A stretch of 64,000 nt of DNA from Lathyrus oleraceus (lineage: Eukaryota > Streptophyta > Magnoliopsida > Fabales > Fabaceae), in the NCBI RefSeq assembly GCF_024323335.1, contig NC_066585.1, positions 78,629,609 to 78,693,608 on the forward strand, given 5' to 3'. The notes below the pieces were generated by a model. It saw only the letters and a list, made by a program, of their open reading frames with translations. It ran no database searches and was not told the origin of the DNA. Positions 59,491-64,000 of the stretch are shown piece after piece. How positions within the stretch are numbered: the first letter of the stretch is position 1; every line of letters begins with the position of its first letter. The position numbers were made by a program, and so were the translations under genes.

Positions 59491-60879
59491 GAATCTTCGT
59501 ATGGTTGAATGACCTTTTCCTCCTACTTGAGAAACCTAGCTATATCCTCTGGGAGCTCGCAATCTTCGTCACAATTTTCGTCGGCATGGTAGGTTGGGTT
59601 GTCAAAGTTATAATAGGTCATAGTGGCATTGTTAACAGTGGAATTCGAGGTGGATCTGCATGGTTTGGGTTCATGCTTGATTTAAATGACTTTTAAGAAA
59701 TAATGAAGGAATATGCAAAAGAAAGGATTCATTGCCATTTATTATTTTTTGTGAAAAAATTTATTATAAAAAATGGAAAATTGAAAAAAAAGAGAGCATA
59801 AATTGAATGCAAAAAGGTTCATTTCATTGATTTAATTAAAATTTAATTGGAATTTGAAAAGGGTGGCCCATACAAAATGACTACAATGCCTTGGGCATAA
59901 CAATGGGTCTTGATTAAAGAAAAACAAAACATTACTCTTCCATAAATGTCACGGTTGGCAATTCCGAAACAGTCCAATTCCCAAGTTCTTCAGTCTTTGG
60001 GTGCACGAAGCAACCTTCTTCAACAACTTGCTCTTTGTTACTAATCCCATAGATTTGATTCTCTCGAAGATGACCAACGCTAGTAAAAGTATCTCGAATG
60101 GAGGGAACGGGTCCCTTAGTAGTTTTTGGTGCAGACTTCCTTAGCGCCACCTAATGAGGCTTGTAACCCAGGTCGGAGCGATACTTATTAATTGGATGAT
60201 CCAATACTCTTCGCCATCCCTCAGGATGACTAGCTTCAATAACAGTTTTTACGTCTTGCCAGGAGGCCATTGGCAACTTTGTCTTCTCCGCTGGGGGAGC
60301 CATCACAATGTTAACAATCTCAAAGGATTGGAAAGGGGTTTAATGTACCTCCTCATATATATTCAAATATATGAATGGCGCCAAATGGCTAACCACAATA
60401 CATTCCTCACCTTCAACCACCACAATTTTGTTGTCAGCCAAAAGCTTGAGTTTCTGGTGGAGAGTTGATGTTACAGCGCCCACTACATGGATTCATGGTC
60501 TTCATAGTAAACAAGTGTATGCATGTAGGATATCCATCACATATAAGGTGATAGAGAAAACATGGGAACCTATCTTTACTGGGAGATCAACCTCTCCAAC
60601 CACAGATCTTTTCGAGCCATCAAATTCCTTCATAATCAAGGAGCTAGGCTTCAAAGTCGATCCATCCACTACCAGTTTGGATAAAGTGATCTTGGGAAAC
60701 ATATTTAATGATGAACCGACGTCTACCAATACTCTAGACAATATAGTGTCTAAGCATTCCACAAAAAAGTGGAGAGCCTTATTATGGTTCTTTCTGTTAT
60801 ACTCTAAAATTTTCCCTCTGAAGCTAGCGGAAATATATCCGAACTTATCGCACGCTCGAACATATAACAGAGTCTCCAT
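59491..60879 (-). pseudogene. gypsy G protease and protease-RT linker
   Basis: 60502-60879 encodes an aspartic protease domain with RVLVDVGSSLNMFPK, in which the usual DTGSS is DVGSS. The following linker includes INKYRSDLGYKP (about 60160-60200) and an acidic stretch with ENCDEDCELPEDIARFL (about 59530-59590), both usual in legume Tat-type elements. The frame is broken. Upstream there is no gag: the ORF starts right beside an LTR/primer-site-like GATGGAGACTCTGTTA (about 60870-60885), so about the whole gag region is missing. Confidence 0.82.
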
Positions 60880-60884
60880 CGAAC

Positions 60885-62430
60885 TTTATTTATTCCCGAA
60901 GGAAAGGGAAAACATCGATAAAACCCCGGGGAAAGAGATATGTTGGGTAAGGAAGTCGGTTATGTAAAGGGAAGGTATTAGCACCCTTAATATCCATGGT
61001 ACTCCATGGGAATCATTTTGATTATTCTCGCTCGAATAGGTGTGATATCTAAAGATTACTCACAAAAGAATGAATGGAAAAGGAAAGAAAATAGATGAAG
61101 TGCTCGGTGAGGATTAGGGCCCTCATGCCTAAGTATCCTCATAGTGCAATGAGGAATTTAGAGCTCCATAATTCATAGAACTGATGGTGGGAGGTGAAAC
61201 GAAGAGTGATAATAAGTATGGTCTGAACCAAAAAATTAGTATGATTTGAACTCCAACAAGGGGTGAAAATATGAACCCAAGAGTAAAAATTGTATGAACC
61301 AACAAGTGAGGGACCCAAGAATAGTGTCACTATATTGGAATAATCGACAGAGAAAGGTTTTCCTGTATACGGCTACCAAGTAAGTAAGGAGATGTTTGTC
61401 TAAGCTACAAGGTCTGACAAGACAAACAAAACAACTCTTGGTTCACAAAGAGGTTCAAGATGAAGCTCAAAGGGATAATGTATTTGGATCAAAGAATAGG
61501 GTGTATCACATGAAATGACTGAAAGTAGAATATGAATGTATCATGAAAATGAATGATATAAATGACCAAAGTCAAAGAATCGGGGTTTTGGTAACAAGTG
61601 ACCGAAGAGGTATATTTGAAACCAAAGGTAAGGGTAAATTGGAATCCATAGAAGAAATGGAATTTGTACCATAGAGGGAAACAAACATCTTGGCCAAAAA
61701 GAAGGAATTAAATGTTTGGTTTGATAACACAAATAACTTTTGGTACAAACGCAGACTTTTCATTAGGCGTCCTAAAATGGTATATACGGAATTCCAAAGC
61801 AGACTGTATTTCGGTGTCAAAGAAATAATGTGTCACTGGAGTAAATGGTTTATGATTGAAGGTAGGTAAAGGATCATGAAAGATATGAATGATGCCTTAA
61901 GGCGGAAGGAGGAATAATTAGAAGTATGTTCGCCAAGGATTTGCATCCTCGTGCCTACATATTCTCACTGTGTAATGAGAAAGTCAGAACAATCGTAGTT
62001 CGTGGAACCACGAAAATAAAGGGAAAGAACACTGAAGTGTTTGCCTAAGCAACAAGGACTGACAAGACAAACAACTAAAAGGGTATGATTGCAGTAGTGA
62101 AAAAAGTAACTTGTACCAACAGAATGGTAACGTGGGAATCCACAAAGGTAAATGGCTTTGAACCAAAGGGTAAAGGCATATTGGTCAAAAGAAGGGACTA
62201 AGATAAAATCACAATGCACTGCTTTTAATACATATATGAGCATCCTCCATGCAAGGTCGACCTCCAATATTGGCCCACTCTCCCTAACCCGAGCGTATTG
62301 ACAAAAACTTATTAGGTTTTTTTTTAAGAGAGGAATTGAGGAAGTTATTGTCAATGGTGGAGAACCAAAATCCCGCCATACCATCCGCTTTGAGGCGCCT
62401 TTATAGCAATTTGTGGCGGAAAAATATGAC
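60885..62430 (-). mobile_element. gypsy LTR fragment, right side of element G
   Basis: The plus strand reads AACATCGATAAAACCCC, GGAAGTCGGTTATGTAAAGG, TATCCATGGTACTCCATGGG and TGAGGATTAGGGCCCTCATG, all in the same order as in the LTR at 31150-31480. It is therefore the end of a related Tat-type LTR. It is diverged from that LTR and truncated on the right, so it may belong to G or to another copy. Two diverged copies of a block with CTGACAAGACAAACAA (about 61390-61440 and 62050-62080) are present. No coding region is seen. Confidence 0.65.
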
Positions 62431-63092
62431 AATATTGATTGATATTTACTAATGTGGTGAGCCTAAAAATCGCCATCTATAACAACGGCCTAGACAGTTT
62501 ACGGAGGTTTGCCAAATTTCCATATAAATATGAAGTTGCACCCTATGATGCCGTCATGGCGCGTGCCTTGCACAAATTGTCTATAATAGTTGGCACAAAA
62601 TCTGTGATGAATAATTTTAAATCATTTTTAACCAATTAAAAATTATTTGCATTTAAATAACAAAAGTTTTACAAATGGAACATCCTGATTATTATTGACG
62701 AATCATTCTTAAAATTATTCTTGAAATCCAACCTTGAATGCTTTGCATTCTTAGGTAAGAGAAGATCTAAAAGTGTATCTTGATATAATTCCACCATGTA
62801 TCCCTGTATTGTTGATATTTTATTCCTAAAAATGAACTCATTTACGGTTTTTATTTCTTTTTCACTCTTACGATATAGTAAATTATAATTTAGTCGACAA
62901 TAAAAAATAAAATGCGTAATTATTTAATTAAGATCAAACAAGAATATTGAACACATATACCCTAATACTATCAAAAATAATTTAATTTATAAATTAAGGT
63001 TCAAAAGAGAGAAATTATTAAGACTTGCTCTCATCTCCACATTTTCAACACACTAAAACACTGAGTTTCTTGAATCGATGTCCTTGTCGGGG
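62431..63092. other. AT-rich intergenic DNA
   Basis: No gene or clear transposon was recognised. A short ORF at 62439-62639 has no homology that I know. Confidence 0.6.
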
Positions 63093-63358
63093 AGACGCAC
63101 CTGAGCTTGTGGACGAAATAAAAATATCAATTTACATTCGTGTTAGGGGGATGGTGGTCGAGGAAATAGAAAGAAGAGATCCGGAGGAGAAGAATGTAGA
63201 TTTTTGTGGAGGTGTTTCGTGTGAGGGAGGTTGAAGACGCGCCTGAGCTTGTGGACGAAATAAAGAGGCCGATTTACATTCGAGTTAGGAAGTGGTGGTT
63301 GAGGAAAGAGAAAGAAGGTTGGTTCTTGTGGAGGTGTTTCGTGTGAGGGAGGTTGAAG
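63093..63358. repeat. about 140-bp tandem duplication, function unknown
   Basis: Two copies (63093-63234 and 63236-63358) share CCTGAGCTTGTGGACGAAAT, ATTTACATTCG and TTGTGGAGGTGTTTCGTGTG plus AGGGAGGTTGAAGA. They differ by substitutions and one gap. The GC content is higher than that of the flanks. No protein family was recognised in either frame. Confidence 0.85.
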
Positions 63359-64000
63359 ATAATACTACGTTGTTGTCTTTTTTTTCTTTTTTATTTAAAT
63401 CAACTTTTTATATTATTTATAATTATTTATTTATTTCTTTATAATATTTAATTCATTTATAATATTATTTATTTATTTATAATGTTAAACTTTTTTGTTC
63501 TAGTCGGGAAAGATAAAATAGATAATACTTTCCTAATTATTAATTTATTTATTATATTAAACTTTTTGGTTAGTGGTTATATATGTAAACCCATTAGTGA
63601 TAGTTTTTATCTATTTATTTTGGACGTTTTTGAATAGTAAACATTAGATAGTACTTTTTTAAGGTTGTCTTATTTAAAGAGTTGTCTAACAGATTATTGG
63701 GTATTTAAAAAAAATCACACAAGCACTTATACAAATAAATATTTTACTTAATATTAATATCTTAGCCAACACTATATTTTAAAGCGATTTTTAAACCATA
63801 TTTTTTTTTAAATGTTTTTAATATAAGTGATGTTTAAGAGATGTTTTAATTTTTTTAATTTTAATATAATAAATAAATATAAAATGTAATTAAAGGAAAT
63901 TAAAAAAAATAAATAATATTTTTTGGAAAAATAAACTTAAACTGAGCATGTAAGTCAATATTTAACTCTGGCTCATTTATATAAAAAAAATTAAAAAAAC
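63359..64000. other. AT-rich intergenic DNA
   Basis: Very AT-rich with simple TTTAT and AATAA runs; nothing supported. Confidence 0.7.

Noticed and set aside
60371..60967. 198-codon plus-strand ORF
   Set aside because: Antisense of the gypsy protease region.
62340..62440. small inverted-repeat element (GGCGGAAAAAT, ATCCCGCCATACC)
   Set aside because: Terminal repeats and target copies could not be matched by eye.

Overview
This window looks like nuclear DNA from a legume, most likely of the large-genome Fabeae type (pea, vetch, faba bean, lentil). The main reasons are two interrupted plant genes and many nested LTR retrotransposons. These include long LTRs of the Tat/Ogre kind (about 4.7 and 5.1 kb) that begin TGTAAGACCC or TGTCATACCC and carry a GGTGGCGACTCT motif. 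The species call is inference; no bacterial or viral gene organisation is present.

Left block (1-12135), all inside one minus-strand Ty1/copia element called B here. B has its 5' LTR at 10607-12135, gag at 8841-10518 and protease/pre-integrase at 3352-4125. Its gag reading frame is split by an Ogre-like solo LTR (4126-8835) with a perfect GTAAT target duplication. Its integrase is cut by a second minus-strand copia element, A (5' LTR 1548-3351, gag 1-1494), which runs off the left edge.

Gene island (about 13.7-24.1 kb). A plus-strand ferrochelatase gene with a C-terminal chlorophyll a/b-binding-like tail (FC2 type, 10 coding exons, 527 codons) converges on a minus-strand TOM1-like (TOL) VHS-GAT gene (9 coding exons, 406 codons). 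FC2 makes plastid protoheme; TOL proteins sort ubiquitinated cargo to the vacuole. FC2 intron 1 holds a complete 293-bp TRIM element with a perfect 5-bp target duplication, and its intron 3 appears to be GC-AG. The TOL introns hold a tRNA-derived SINE-like trace and, upstream of the start codon, a 0.67-kb element with short terminal inverted repeats.

Middle (24.6-31.1 kb). A 3.76-kb Mutator-like element carries a broken GRF-zinc-finger/coiled-coil/membrane gene and the N-terminal part of a MULE transposase, without a recognisable catalytic domain. A degraded plant-mobile-domain gene follows.

Right block (about 31.1-62.4 kb). A minus-strand Ty3/gypsy element, G, has its 3' LTR at about 31150-36247. 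A 3' untranslated region with a tandem array of about 123 bp follows, and then a degenerate pol (56195-60879) with integrase, RNase H, reverse transcriptase and protease. A minus-strand copia element, C (37263-54565), sits inside G's 3' untranslated region. A plus-strand copia element, D (44330-53272), sits inside C's 5' LTR. The insertion order is therefore G, then C, then D. D retains an extra open reading frame downstream of pol. The right end (62.4-64 kb) is AT-rich and holds one unexplained duplicated segment.

No intact, obviously novel multi-gene system was found. The most interesting structures are a 266-bp duplication spanning the G/C junction, the retroelement-borne tandem array, the MULE carrying a GRF gene, D's extra ORF, a cluster of GTGACG/CGTCAC palindromes in C's leader, and the PBS-like motif lying inside the solo LTR. 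All boundaries and domain calls were made by eye.
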